Of a stretch of 64,000 bases of DNA, positions 55,614-64,000 are shown one piece after another. The DNA lies in NCBI GenBank assembly GCA_913060675.1, contig CAJXUS010000013.1, positions 16,193 to 80,192 on the forward strand, in the 5' to 3' direction. A program made the translations under genes and the position numbers. Under the pieces are notes generated by a model. The model saw only the letters and a list, made by a program, of their open reading frames with translations, had not been told where the DNA came from and made no database searches. Source of the stretch: an uncultured Rhodospirillales bacterium. GTDB taxonomy: Bacteria > Pseudomonadota > Alphaproteobacteria > Kiloniellales > Kiloniellaceae. Numbering within the stretch: position 1 is the first letter of the stretch; every line of letters begins with the position of its first letter.

Positions 55614-56504
55614 TTAAAATTTTGATTCTGCGACCTTGCGTAGTAAGAAGTCACGGAAGATAGAGATTCTCTTTGAGGACCGCATTTCTTCTGCATAGGC
55701 GAAATAGGCATCAAATTGAGGGCCTTCCACCTCAGGTAGAACCTGAACGAGGTCACTGGATTCTTGTGTCATGAAATCTGGTAGAGCGCCTAATCCTGCG
55801 CCAGCTTTTACTGCCTTCATGATTGCATAAACATTATTGATGCTCATCGAGGCCCGGCGTGGTGTCCCACCATCAGTGCCAACACGCAAAAGCCAATTGA
55901 TATCCGGCAGAGGTGGTTTGGTATCATCGCCATAAACGACGAGCCTGTGATCGGATATTTCTTCAATCGATCTCGGCATACCGTATTTTTTGATGTAACC
56001 GACAGAAGCATAGATATGCATTTGGGCAGTGATTAAGTGGCGTTGAATAAGGTCGGCCTGACGAGGGGGGTGCAATCTTACTGCAACATCGGCTTCGCGC
56101 ATGGACAGGTCGAGTTCTTTGTCCGAGAGGATCAGTTGAACCTCAACTTCAGGATAGAGATCTACAAATTCATGAAGCCGGGGGGCAAGCCACGTCGAAC
56201 CAAAGGCAACAGTCGTGGTTATTTTGAGAGGCCCTTTCGGGCGATCTTTACTTTCTGTCAACTGTGCTTCAGTCATAGCAAGTTTGCCAAAGACATCGTG
56301 CGCAGTACGGTAAAGTAACTCACCTTGTTCAGTGAGAATGAGGCCGCGTGCGTGTCTATGGAAAAGGGAAACCTTAAGGCTGTCTTCTAACGCCGATATT
56401 TGCCTGCTAACTGCGGATTGGCTCAGGTTTAGCTGCTCACCAGCATGGGTGAAGCTCCCGGCCTCTGCGACTGCGTGAAAGATACGGAGTTTATCCCAAT
56501 CCAT
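55614..56504 (-). CDS. LysR-family regulator, VtlR/LsrB type
   Basis: A 296-residue LysR regulator very like LsrB/VtlR of Rhizobiales: MDWDKLRIFHAVAEAGSFTH, LNLSQSAVSRQISALE, FHRHARGLILTEQGELLYRT (residues 1-80) and the PBP domain with LYPEVEVQLILSDKELDLSM and HPPRQADLIQRHL. VtlR in Brucella and Agrobacterium activates the neighbouring abcR2 sRNA gene; LsrB in Sinorhizobium responds to oxidative stress. Open frame extends to 56549, but ATG 56504 gives the canonical N-terminus with GGGAG nine bases upstream. It lies between trxB (with its own terminator) and the two sRNA genes, all on the minus strand. Confidence 0.9.
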   Translation of the reverse strand: MDWDKLRIFHAVAEAGSFTHAGEQLNLSQSAVSRQISALEDSLKVSLFHRHARGLILTEQGELLYRTAHDVFGKLAMTEAQLTESKDRPKGPLKITTTVAFGSTWLAPRLHEFVDLYPEVEVQLILSDKELDLSMREADVAVRLHPPRQADLIQRHLITAQMHIYASVGYIKKYGMPRSIEEISDHRLVVYGDDTKPPLPDINWLLRVGTDGGTPRRASMSINNVYAIMKAVKAGAGLGALPDFMTQESSDLVQVLPEVEGPQFDAYFAYAEEMRSSKRISIFRDFLLRKVAESKF

Positions 56505-56670
56505 AATCGTTGCTCCCAGGCCACCCCGGCGTTTTGTGCCCTCTGGCAAGGTTCTTCTCCCTTAAAACTGTGCGTTGAAGTCGCAACAGCGATTCGTTTA
56601 ATTGTGCTTATCGTACTGTAATTACAGCTTCTTAACAAATTATGCCTATTGGTTCAAAATAGACAAAAAT

Positions 56671-56699
56671 AAAGCAGAGCCCGTGTTGAGCTCTGCTTT
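56671..56699 (-). terminator. Intrinsic terminator of trxB
   Basis: AAAGCAGAGC (56671-56680) pairs with GCTCTGCTTT (56690-56699). On the minus strand it is followed by ATTTTTG. It separates trxB from the LysR gene, which must therefore have its own promoter within 56505-56670. Confidence 0.78.
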
Positions 56700-56720
56700 G
56701 TGTTTTTGTGAATATCTCAG

Positions 56721-57800
<1,080 letters not shown>

Positions 57801-57875
57801 TTAGGGGGTGTTGACCTAGGAGGAAAATTTTAAAGAAATGGTCACGAAAAGGCCCAGAAGAATTAAGAGGTAGAT

Positions 57876-57911
57876 CCCGTGGAAATCCCCGTGGAAATCT
57901 CTGTGGAAGTT
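57876..57911. repeat. Three tandem 12-bp repeats
   Basis: Two identical CCCGTGGAAATC units (57876-57887, 57888-57899) and a third degenerate copy TCTGTGGAAGTT (57900-57911), in the 289-base gap between trxB and the ELM1 gene. Otherwise this gap shows no clear feature. Confidence 0.7.
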
Positions 57912-57954
57912 CAGGAGCGTGACGATGGTTTAGGGGCAACCCTCATGGTTAGCT

Positions 57955-58941
57955 TTAAATCCGGTCTTGAGATCGCATTCGTTCAAGTACTTCTTGGGCC
58001 ACACGCTTTGTCTCATTTAGCTCTGGGTAGCTCCAATTCTCTAATTGGCCGGTAAAGGGGCGTGTAATCCCCTTTTGCTCAAGTTGTTTATGAAAGCGGT
58101 CAAATTTATTGTTCCCGCCTTCAAGTTCGACTGTGAAAACGGGTTTGCCTGTACTCGCAGCTTCGGTGACCATATTTACAGAATCGCTTGTGACGATAAT
58201 GGCCTCAGCACTGCCAAGGAAGCCAAAGTAGGGATTGTGCCCGCTACCATCCCAGATAAATGCGGGAAGATCTGAGAGGTATTGTTTCAAAAGGGCTTCG
58301 TTTTTTTCACCGGTCCTGCGAGAGGTGGTTACCAGAAAACCGCACCCAGTTGTTTCATGTAATTGTTGGAGCTGTTTGCCAAGCCTTTGCATTACAGGCT
58401 CGGTAAGGTCGTAGGCTTTGCTCTTTCCGCCGATTAATACCGCGATGAGAGGGCGCGGAAGGTGGGAAATTAGCGCACTTAACTTTGAGGAGTCTTCAGA
58501 AAGGCGCCGGCTTGTTACCTTGTTGAAACCGCCTGTTGTTGTGAGGACATTGTTGCCTCTGAGTAAATCGTGTTCAGGGGTTATGACCAAGTCGTAGAGG
58601 GATGAAGATATCTTTGGATCTTGGACTTGAATGCAATAGCTTTTGCCCAGGCTCTTCTTTCGAACCAATGCATTGAATATTGCCGCTTGTCTCCCGCAAC
58701 CAATGACAAGATCTGGCCATCCGGTTTCTGGTGGAAATTGGGCGTTATATACGGATGGATGGAGAGGGACGAGTGAGGGGGGGAGCCAATGCCAGGGGCG
58801 TTTCATCTTTACATGACGGATCACGGGGGCAAGCCCCATGGCTTCTGCCAGCCCGGTACATTGCACCTCTATTCCAGCGCGACCATCACTAACAGCCCAA
58901 CAAATAAGGTTTTTTTGTTTTTTGTTTTCTATATCTGGCAT
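57955..58941 (-). CDS. ELM1/GtrOC1-family glycosyltransferase-like protein
   Basis: A 328-residue member of the mitochondrial-fission ELM1 family (PF06258 type), which has a GT-B-like fold. Hallmarks: CWAVSDGRAGIEVQCTGLAE (residues 14-33), PDLVIGCGRQAAIFNALVRK, YCIQVQDPKISSSLYDLVIT and VTSDSVNMVTEAASTGKPVF. Bacterial members may be sugar transferases in envelope synthesis; no function is proven. Divergent from lrp. Confidence 0.85.
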   Translation of the reverse strand: MPDIENKKQKNLICWAVSDGRAGIEVQCTGLAEAMGLAPVIRHVKMKRPWHWLPPSLVPLHPSVYNAQFPPETGWPDLVIGCGRQAAIFNALVRKKSLGKSYCIQVQDPKISSSLYDLVITPEHDLLRGNNVLTTTGGFNKVTSRRLSEDSSKLSALISHLPRPLIAVLIGGKSKAYDLTEPVMQRLGKQLQQLHETTGCGFLVTTSRRTGEKNEALLKQYLSDLPAFIWDGSGHNPYFGFLGSAEAIIVTSDSVNMVTEAASTGKPVFTVELEGGNNKFDRFHKQLEQKGITRPFTGQLENWSYPELNETKRVAQEVLERMRSQDRI

Positions 58942-59049
58942 TACTTCAGGAATATTGCCTGTGAAAGTATTCTAGGCAAGCAAAAGACTTCCGACAGGAT
59001 ACTTTCCGATGACTATTTGTGCATAGTAGCTTGAATTTACGGACTTCAC

Positions 59050-59098
59050 GGGTAATATTGTTACCCAAATCACCTCGATTCGTTCGAAAGTTTATAAT
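59050..59098 (+). promoter_or_regulatory. lrp promoter region with inverted repeat
   Basis: GGGTAA (59050-59055) and TTACCC (59061-59066) are perfect complements around TATTG. A perfect -10 box TATAAT follows at 59093-59098 with no good -35, the pattern of a regulator-dependent promoter. Autoregulation by Lrp is plausible. Confidence 0.4.
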
Positions 59099-59152
59099 GT
59101 AGAGCCATGTAAGCTTAGGGTGTTACCGTAAATCACTAAACAGGACGTTTGC

Positions 59153-59653
59153 ATGCGCCGGGTAAAACTAGATCGTATTGATCTTCGTATTCTTCAGGAT
59201 CTCCAAGAAGATGGACGTGTCACCAACGTCGAGTTAGCTCGACGAGCAGGCATCTCTGCACCGCCTTGCTTACGGCGTGTTAGGGCATTGGAAGAAGCCG
59301 GATTTATTAAAGGCTACCATGCTGAACTCGAAGCAGAAGCTTTGGGGTATGAAGTGGCTTTTTATGCTCTCGTTGGTCTTGCAGGGCAATCCGAGCAGGT
59401 TTTGACTGAGTTTGAAAGCTACATGAATGAATGGCCCGAAGTCCGAGAATGTAGCATGACACGTGGGTCGAACGATTTTGTGCTGAAGCTTGTTGCCCGT
59501 AACACCGGGCACGAAAATGAGCTGACAGAAAAATTAACCGCAGCTCCTCATGTTGCGACAGTTCAAACTATTCAGGTGATTCGTACATCCAAGAATATAC
59601 CTGGCGTGCCAATTGATGATAATGATGCGATACTTTTAAGCGGCCAAGAATAG
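59153..59653 (+). CDS. lrp: Lrp/AsnC-family transcriptional regulator
   Basis: A 166-residue Lrp: winged helix in LDRIDLRILQDLQEDGRVTN and VELARRAGISAPPCLRRVRA (residues 6-45), then the RAM ligand domain (FYALVGLAGQSEQVLTEFES; ECSMTRGSNDFVLKLVARN). Global regulator of amino acid metabolism in many Proteobacteria. Divergent from the ELM1 gene, followed by a terminator. The lrp-trxB-LysR grouping is conserved in several Alphaproteobacteria. Confidence 0.92.
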   Translation: MRRVKLDRIDLRILQDLQEDGRVTNVELARRAGISAPPCLRRVRALEEAGFIKGYHAELEAEALGYEVAFYALVGLAGQSEQVLTEFESYMNEWPEVRECSMTRGSNDFVLKLVARNTGHENELTEKLTAAPHVATVQTIQVIRTSKNIPGVPIDDNDAILLSGQE

Positions 59654-59677
59654 CGCTCTTACAGATAGACGTTAGAC

Positions 59678-59707
59678 AAGAGGTGTAGGTTTACTGCACC
59701 TCTTTTT
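59678..59707 (+). terminator. Intrinsic terminator of lrp
   Basis: AAGAGGTG pairs with CACCTCTT across an 11-base loop, and the T-tract continues to 59707. Confidence 0.85.
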
Positions 59708-59730
59708 GATTCTGGATTAAGGCTGCTTGG

Positions 59731-60954
59731 TTATTTTGAAATAACGCAATTACGCCCCTTATCTTTTGCTTTATACAATGCACGATCCGCTTTTTTCATA
59801 ACATCGCTTGGGTCTTCTTGTTTATCAGTACGTTGTGATAATCCAATTGAAACAGTGACCTTTGTCCGCTTGCCTTCCGGTCTCTTCCGGGTTTGGTTCT
59901 TTTTAGATCTTCCTGGTTTTTTATTGGGGCGGTTACTGCCGCGAACGACGAATATTGTGTCTTGAATTCTTTCGCGCACATCCTCTAGAACATCTATAGC
60001 TTCGTCGATGCTTTTGCCTGGGAAAAGCAGGGTGAATTCTTCCCCGCCATATCTATACGCCCTGCTTCCACCACCGGTCTGGTTCAACCGAGAAGAAACC
60101 ATCCGTAACACCTGATCTCCGACATCATGGCCATGGGTGTCATTAAATTTTTTGAAAAAATCAATATCGACCATGGCAAGGCTATAACGTCGGCCGAGCT
60201 TTTTCATATCGGCAAGTAGAGCCCGACGACCGGGAATACCTGTTAACTCGTCTAAAAATGCCATTCGATGAGATTCTTGGAAAATCCCAAGAACAAGTAG
60301 TAAGGAAGAGAGTGAAATAAAAACCAGGGTTGCCGAAGGTTCGCCGTGTCTAAGCGCGGCGCCAAAAAGGGCAATCAAGCCACCGAGATACCCAGCATCC
60401 ATTGGCCGATGTTTGCGGATGAGCTTTACCGTTAGGATCAACGTGGCGAGGGCAAAAGAAGCAAGGGCGGGCGCTGGTAAGGGCATCCATCCACCCCAAT
60501 TGGGACGCCATTGAAGGGCATAATGCAGATCTATCCAAAGATTTGAAAAGATACCTAAATCATTTGCCGGATAACCAAGGGTGGCAATAATCAACCCCCA
60601 AGAGAGCAGCGAAAGTCCCTTTGCGAAGCCAGAAGGCGTTAATATGCCACGCTCTTCGCTCATCGCAAAGGTCATCCAGCAAAGGGGGACGAACAAATAC
60701 GCTGCGGCGATCTGCGTTGATGAGGCACTATCGCCAAAATAGGATAACACTATAGCGATTATGAAGCAGAATACAGGATTTGATTTTCGAAACCACAAAC
60801 ACAATATGGCACCCAAAACGGGCAACATAATTGGGACAATGCTAAGTAACAGCTTAACGGGCGCCGGATAGCTTTGAGGGTAGAGAGCCAGATATACCGC
60901 AGTCGATATTAAGAGTATCGGCAGAAGATAAATTTTCAAAAATTGTGAGATCAC
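59731..60954 (-). CDS. Membrane diguanylate cyclase (GGDEF)
   Basis: A 407-residue protein: about seven or eight transmembrane helices over residues 5-225, then a GGDEF domain (DELTGIPGRRALLADMKKLG; MVDIDFFKKFNDTHGHDVGD; active site RYGGEEFTLLFPG near residue 304). Active-site residues are intact, so it should make c-di-GMP. The RxxD inhibitory site that usually sits just before GGEEF is absent (GGSRAY instead). An unusual basic insert of about 27 residues (NKKPGRSKKNQTRKRPEGKR) breaks the domain before its last strands. Confidence 0.9.
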   Translation of the reverse strand: MISQFLKIYLLPILLISTAVYLALYPQSYPAPVKLLLSIVPIMLPVLGAILCLWFRKSNPVFCFIIAIVLSYFGDSASSTQIAAAYLFVPLCWMTFAMSEERGILTPSGFAKGLSLLSWGLIIATLGYPANDLGIFSNLWIDLHYALQWRPNWGGWMPLPAPALASFALATLILTVKLIRKHRPMDAGYLGGLIALFGAALRHGEPSATLVFISLSSLLLVLGIFQESHRMAFLDELTGIPGRRALLADMKKLGRRYSLAMVDIDFFKKFNDTHGHDVGDQVLRMVSSRLNQTGGGSRAYRYGGEEFTLLFPGKSIDEAIDVLEDVRERIQDTIFVVRGSNRPNKKPGRSKKNQTRKRPEGKRTKVTVSIGLSQRTDKQEDPSDVMKKADRALYKAKDKGRNCVISK

Positions 60955-61097
60955 GAGGTATCTGACTTTGTAAATGGGACCACTTGGTTCGAACTCAGGA
61001 ATACTTGTCTTATTGTTTTTGGAATTGTGAAGCAGAATTGAGATTCTAACAATGTCTGCTTCACGTTGAGGACGAAGTGAAGAGTACTCGTCTGATA

Positions 61098-62150
61098 TTA
61101 GTCGTTGTGAGAAAGCGCCTGTTTAGAAATTCTTTCCATAATGTCTTCAATCTCAGGACTAGCTGCTTGGGTTTCATCGTCGTCTGCATTCTCTTCAAGG
61201 AAAGTATCAATGGTGGTGTCCGCAACAGTCTCTTCTTCAGCAAGCTCTTCTTCTGCAACCTCCTCTGTATTGTCGTCTTTTGATTCGCCTGGAAGAGGTT
61301 CATCTTGCGAGGCGCTGTCTGCATTGTCTTGTGGATCTTCGTTTGCACCAGCAATTAGAGCGTCTTCGAGAGGATCTTCTAATCCTTCAAGGACATCTAT
61401 CTCTTCATCTTGATCTGAAATATTAAATTCTTCAGCTGAGTCTTCTTCCGATGAAGCTTCTTCATCGTTACTTTCCAGCTCTTCATCAGGAAGAACGAGT
61501 TCTAAATTTTCTGCAATTTCTGCAATCAATGCATCTTCAGAGTCGTCCGGTATTTCAGATTCGGACCCTTCTACGTCTTCGAGTGCTTCAAAATCGAGAG
61601 ACTCTTCTTCTGAACTTGGCTCCGACAGTTCTATTTCGCTTTCTTCTGCAGCTTCTTCCTCAACCGAAAAACCGCTATCTTCTGCTTCGTTTAATTCTTC
61701 GGTTTCAATAGCATCAGTTTGATCGTCTTCTTGGGTATCTTCAGAGGTCAGAGAGATTTCTACTTCCTCAATGTCGCTGTCATCCTCACTGATGGATGGT
61801 GCATCGGTGTCGGAAGGGATTTCATCTTCTGGCGCTGAGAGAGTTAAGTTTGGCGCTGGTAATTCGTTTGGTATATCAATCGCTTGATTGGACATTGCCG
61901 AAATTCTGGCGTCCATGTCTTGAAGGGTGTTTGAGGTGTCTCCCTTCTCGATTGCCTGTAACAGAGAGAATAGCATCGATCTTAGTTGCTCATTCTCGCC
62001 TTCAAGCTTTCCAATAGCCTGATCTTTTTGTTCAGTGACATTGAGAAGGGCAATGAGGCGTTGACTATAGCCTTTTTGTTGATCTGCAATGAGGCCAAAA
62101 TGATCTTCTGCTGCTTCTACGCGTTGGCGAAGTTCTTCTAAATCAGACAT
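61098..62150 (-). CDS. Highly acidic protein with N-terminal coiled coil, unknown
   Basis: A 350-residue protein. Residues 1-80 form a heptad-rich coiled coil (LEELRQRVEAAEDHFGLIAD; LEGENEQLRSMLFSLLQAIE). From about residue 105 to 330 it is dominated by Glu, Asp and Ser, with no predicted fold. The last 20 residues (ASPEIEDIMERISKQALSHN) form a short amphipathic helix. No signal peptide or membrane helix. It resembles disordered scaffold or chaperone-like proteins in composition only; no family recognised. AGGA lies before the ATG. Divergent from the rhodanese-metZ pair. Confidence 0.7.
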   Translation of the reverse strand: MSDLEELRQRVEAAEDHFGLIADQQKGYSQRLIALLNVTEQKDQAIGKLEGENEQLRSMLFSLLQAIEKGDTSNTLQDMDARISAMSNQAIDIPNELPAPNLTLSAPEDEIPSDTDAPSISEDDSDIEEVEISLTSEDTQEDDQTDAIETEELNEAEDSGFSVEEEAAEESEIELSEPSSEEESLDFEALEDVEGSESEIPDDSEDALIAEIAENLELVLPDEELESNDEEASSEEDSAEEFNISDQDEEIDVLEGLEDPLEDALIAGANEDPQDNADSASQDEPLPGESKDDNTEEVAEEELAEEETVADTTIDTFLEENADDDETQAASPEIEDIMERISKQALSHND

Positions 62151-62204
62151 GGTTGAATCCTAGTTCAAAAGTATTTGACTAAAGTATTTAATGAAAAAGG
62201 TTTT

Positions 62205-62247
62205 AAATTCCCTAATTCTCAATATTAATAGGCGCCTTAGGGAATTT
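62205..62247 (+). promoter_or_regulatory. 11-bp hairpin abutting the rhodanese ribosome-binding site
   Basis: AAATTCCCTAA (62205-62215) and TTAGGGAATTT (62237-62247) are perfect complements around 21 bases; the GGAGG ribosome-binding site starts at the very next base (62248). The loop ends in the palindrome GGCGCC. Upstream, AAAGTATTT occurs twice (62168-62176, 62181-62189). May be an operator or an RNA structure controlling translation. Confidence 0.5.
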
Positions 62248-62257
62248 GGAGGCCATA

Positions 62258-62680
62258 ATGCAACAGAAATACGCTGGTGACGTTTCAGTGAGCAAAGCTT
62301 GGGAGACTCTGCAAGAGGACCCAAACGCAGCTTTGCTTGATGTACGGACAATTCCAGAATTTCAGTTTGTTGGTGTGCCTGATCTTTCCGGAATCGGGAA
62401 AGAAACTCATTTCTTACCCTGGCAGGTTTATCCGCAAATGCAGGTTAATCCCGACTTTGTAGAAGCGGTTAAGCTTTCTGGTGTCAACGAAGACCAGCCT
62501 GTATTCATTCTGTGTCGGTCAGGGGTACGATCTATTTCAGCAGCTGTTGCTCTTACCGCAGCGGGCTTCAATAACTGTTTTAATGTTGAACAGGGGTTTG
62601 AAGGTCCACCTGATGAAAATGGGCATCGTGGGAAAATTGCAGGCTGGAAAGCAACAGGCATTCCCTGGAAACAAAGTTAA
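62258..62680 (+). CDS. Rhodanese-like sulfurtransferase
   Basis: A 140-residue single-domain rhodanese. The Cys-persulfide active loop is ILCRSGVRSISAAVALTAAG (about residues 87-106), preceded by LLDVRTIPEFQFVGVPDLSG. It transfers sulfane sulfur to an unknown acceptor. ATG 62258 has GGAGG five bases upstream; the earlier TTG at 62246 overlaps that site. It precedes metZ by about 60 bases on the same strand, a common pairing in Alphaproteobacteria that suggests a role in sulfide or sulfur handling for homocysteine synthesis. Confidence 0.9.
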   Translation: MQQKYAGDVSVSKAWETLQEDPNAALLDVRTIPEFQFVGVPDLSGIGKETHFLPWQVYPQMQVNPDFVEAVKLSGVNEDQPVFILCRSGVRSISAAVALTAAGFNNCFNVEQGFEGPPDENGHRGKIAGWKATGIPWKQS

Positions 62681-62741
62681 ATTTAACCGCCTTCTTGGAT
62701 GAAATTCGAGTTTGGCAAATATGAGTAAATGGAAAAGAGAG

Positions 62742-63944
62742 ATGACGAACAGCAATTCAAACGCTTCAGCACAAAAGCTTCGCCCCCAGACCCAACTGGT
62801 GCGCGGCGGGCTCATGCGAAGCCAGTTTGATGAGACAAGCGAAGCGCTGTTCCTAAACTCCGGCTATGTTTATAGTTCGGCTGAGGAAGCTGAGCAGGCC
62901 TTTAATGGTGAGCGCGAACGGTATGTCTATTCCCGTTATGCGAACCCGACTCTTTCCATGTTCGAAGAACGCATGCGTTTACTTGAAGGTGCCGAGGTTT
63001 GCCGTGGAACTGCAAGTGGTATGGCTGCGGTTAATGCTGCGCTTTTATCACAGGTAAAAGCAGGAGACCGGGTCGTGGGTGCCAAGGCTCTTTTTGGTTC
63101 TTGCCTCTATATTCTCAATGAACTGTTGCCGCGTTATGGTGTTGAGACTGAAGTTGTCGATGGTACCGATCTCAAAGCCTGGGAAGCTGCTCTTGCTAAA
63201 GGGGCTAAAGCTGTTCTTGTCGAAACCCCATCTAATCCCGCACTGGATGTCATTGACCTCAAAGCGGTTTGTGACATGGCCCATGCCGCTGGTGCATTGG
63301 TCATTGTTGATAATGTTTTTGCCACCCCAATGTTGCAAAAGCCTATGGAATACGGTGCTGATATAGTTGTCTATTCCACGACCAAGCATATCGATGGACA
63401 GGGACGGTGCATGGGTGGTGCAATCCTTTGTTCTCAAGAATTCGATGCTGATTACTTGAAGGATTTTTATCGCCACACAGGCCCATCAATGAGCCCGTTC
63501 AATGCCTGGACAATGCTCAAGGGGTTGGAGACATTAAGTCTGCGCGTAGACCGGATGAGCGACAATGCTTTGGCATTAGCAACTCATCTCGAAACCTTGC
63601 CTGGTTTGAAAAAGGTTATCTATCCCGGCCTGAAATCACATCCACAACATGAACTCGCTATGGCGCAGATGTCAGGAAAAGGTAGCACATTGATCGGTTT
63701 GGAACTCGAAGGTGGTAAGGAAGCCGCATTTAACGTGCTTAATCGACTGCGTGTTGCGGATATCTCAAACAACCTAGGTGATGCGAAAACACTTATCACC
63801 CATCCTTCTTCGACCACGCATCAACGCTTGAGCGAAGAAGAAAGACTGGCTGTGGGTATCACGCAAAGCTTCTTAAGAATCTCTGTTGGCCTGGAAGACG
63901 CAGAAGATCTCAAAGAAGATCTCGAACAGGCCATTCGCGGATAG
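62742..63944 (+). CDS. metZ: O-succinylhomoserine sulfhydrylase
   Basis: A 400-residue Cys/Met-metabolism PLP enzyme that joins O-succinylhomoserine and sulfide to give homocysteine. LFLNSGYVYSSAEEAEQAFN and YSRYANPTLSMFEERMRLLE (about residues 36-75), the PLP-ring Tyr loop, and the PLP Lys in VVYSTTKHIDGQGRCMGGAI (about 200-219) are present. ATGs at 62721 and 62742 both fit; 62742 has GGAAAAG just upstream and matches the family length. Complete; the contig ends 56 bases after it. Confidence 0.92.
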   Translation: MTNSNSNASAQKLRPQTQLVRGGLMRSQFDETSEALFLNSGYVYSSAEEAEQAFNGERERYVYSRYANPTLSMFEERMRLLEGAEVCRGTASGMAAVNAALLSQVKAGDRVVGAKALFGSCLYILNELLPRYGVETEVVDGTDLKAWEAALAKGAKAVLVETPSNPALDVIDLKAVCDMAHAAGALVIVDNVFATPMLQKPMEYGADIVVYSTTKHIDGQGRCMGGAILCSQEFDADYLKDFYRHTGPSMSPFNAWTMLKGLETLSLRVDRMSDNALALATHLETLPGLKKVIYPGLKSHPQHELAMAQMSGKGSTLIGLELEGGKEAAFNVLNRLRVADISNNLGDAKTLITHPSSTTHQRLSEEERLAVGITQSFLRISVGLEDAEDLKEDLEQAIRG

Positions 63945-63981
63945 ATTTCCGGCATTGAACAAAACATAATGAGCCGTCTCT

Positions 63982-64000
63982 CTGTCTCTTATACACATCT
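63982..64000. other. Nextera transposase mosaic-end adapter (sequencing artefact)
   Basis: The last 19 bases, CTGTCTCTTATACACATCT, are the exact reverse complement of the 19-base Tn5 mosaic end used in Illumina Nextera libraries. This is not genomic; it marks a contig edge with untrimmed adapter. No transposase or IS50 sequence accompanies it. Confidence 0.97.

Noticed and set aside
57876..57911. Short repeats considered as a CRISPR remnant.
   Set aside because: Units are 12 bp, contiguous, without spacers, and no cas genes are present.
57879..58052. GTG-started frame of about 58 codons with AAGAGG eight bases upstream.
   Set aside because: Its start is made of the 12-bp repeats and its second half is antisense to the ELM1 coding sequence.
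62151..62257. SAM-II or other SAM riboswitch before the rhodanese-metZ pair.
   Set aside because: The region is short and AT-rich and lacks the conserved pseudoknot core; only a plain hairpin is visible.
63982..64000. Mosaic end considered as a real Tn5/IS50 end.
   Set aside because: It is the hyperactive synthetic mosaic sequence located exactly at the sequence edge, with no transposon body.

Overview
The window is a compact, accessory-poor stretch of an alphaproteobacterial chromosome of moderate GC. Four gene neighbourhoods point to this class: petABC beside hemF and trmL; lgt-midA-pgeF; an ilvE gene divergent from a MarR/OmpR-type/histidine-kinase set; and the lrp/trxB/VtlR-type LysR neighbourhood. 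The protein sequences suggest a marine, Rhodospirillales- or Kiloniellales-like organism, but no rRNA is present to settle this. I found no phage, insertion sequence, CRISPR array, rRNA or tRNA gene. The last 19 bases match the Nextera transposase mosaic end, so the right edge is a contig end carrying leftover sequencing adapter.

Layout. 1-1.9 kb: a clipped glutathionyl-hydroquinone reductase and a pirin, divergent from a LysR regulator, with a striking inverted repeat between them. 1.9-2.8 kb: a promoter, a folded leader and a GNAT acetyltransferase. 2.8-9.6 kb: a MoxR / DUF58 / DUF4159 / VWA-GATase membrane operon on the minus strand. 9.8-12.5 kb: DUF1285, NUDIX, a small membrane protein and the CCA-adding enzyme. 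12.5-17.5 kb: GNAT, hemF and trmL on the minus strand, then petABC (the bc1 complex) on the plus strand. 17.6-19.1 kb: VOC and HPP proteins. 19.1-24 kb: ychF, pth, rplY, prs and an unknown lipoprotein. 24-27.9 kb: an hldD-lgt-midA-pgeF operon. 28-31.2 kb: ubiK-like, ybjN-like, proC, TetR-like and csaA genes. 31.2-34.9 kb: histidine kinase, response regulator and MarR, divergent from ilvE.

35-47.7 kb: a molybdopterin cluster (mobB-moeA-moaD-moaE), uvrC, folB, a Ca2+/Na+ antiporter, msrB, a PAS histidine kinase, uvrB and diaminopropionate ammonia-lyase. 47.9-52.2 kb: an ahpC/ahpD peroxidase pair, a small membrane protein, an aspartate aminotransferase and msrP, whose product needs the cofactor made by the Mo cluster. 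52.3-54.7 kb: ridA-phzF with a divergent LysR. 54.7-59.7 kb: two tandem small-RNA genes, a VtlR/LsrB-type LysR, trxB, an ELM1-family gene and lrp. 59.7-64 kb: a diguanylate cyclase, a very acidic coiled-coil protein, a rhodanese and metZ.

The standout is 54.8-55.6 kb. Two copies of a 234-bp unit, about 90% identical by hand alignment, each hold the same parts in the same order: a T-N11-A LysR box, a -35/-10 promoter, a UUCG-capped hairpin, a second hairpin, an unpaired CCUCCC motif and a strong intrinsic terminator. A base pair of the terminator stem changes compensatorily between copies, and an indel falls in a hairpin loop, so RNA structure rather than protein is conserved. They lie just downstream of a LysR gene closely resembling LsrB/VtlR, itself next to trxB, which is the setting of the tandem AbcR1/AbcR2 sRNAs of Rhizobiales. 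I read them as a diverged AbcR-like pair controlled by the neighbouring regulator. Other regulatory leads are a LexA-type box before uvrC, an Irr/ICE-like box before ahpC, a structured leader before the GNAT gene at 2.2 kb, and hairpins before hldD and the rhodanese-metZ pair.
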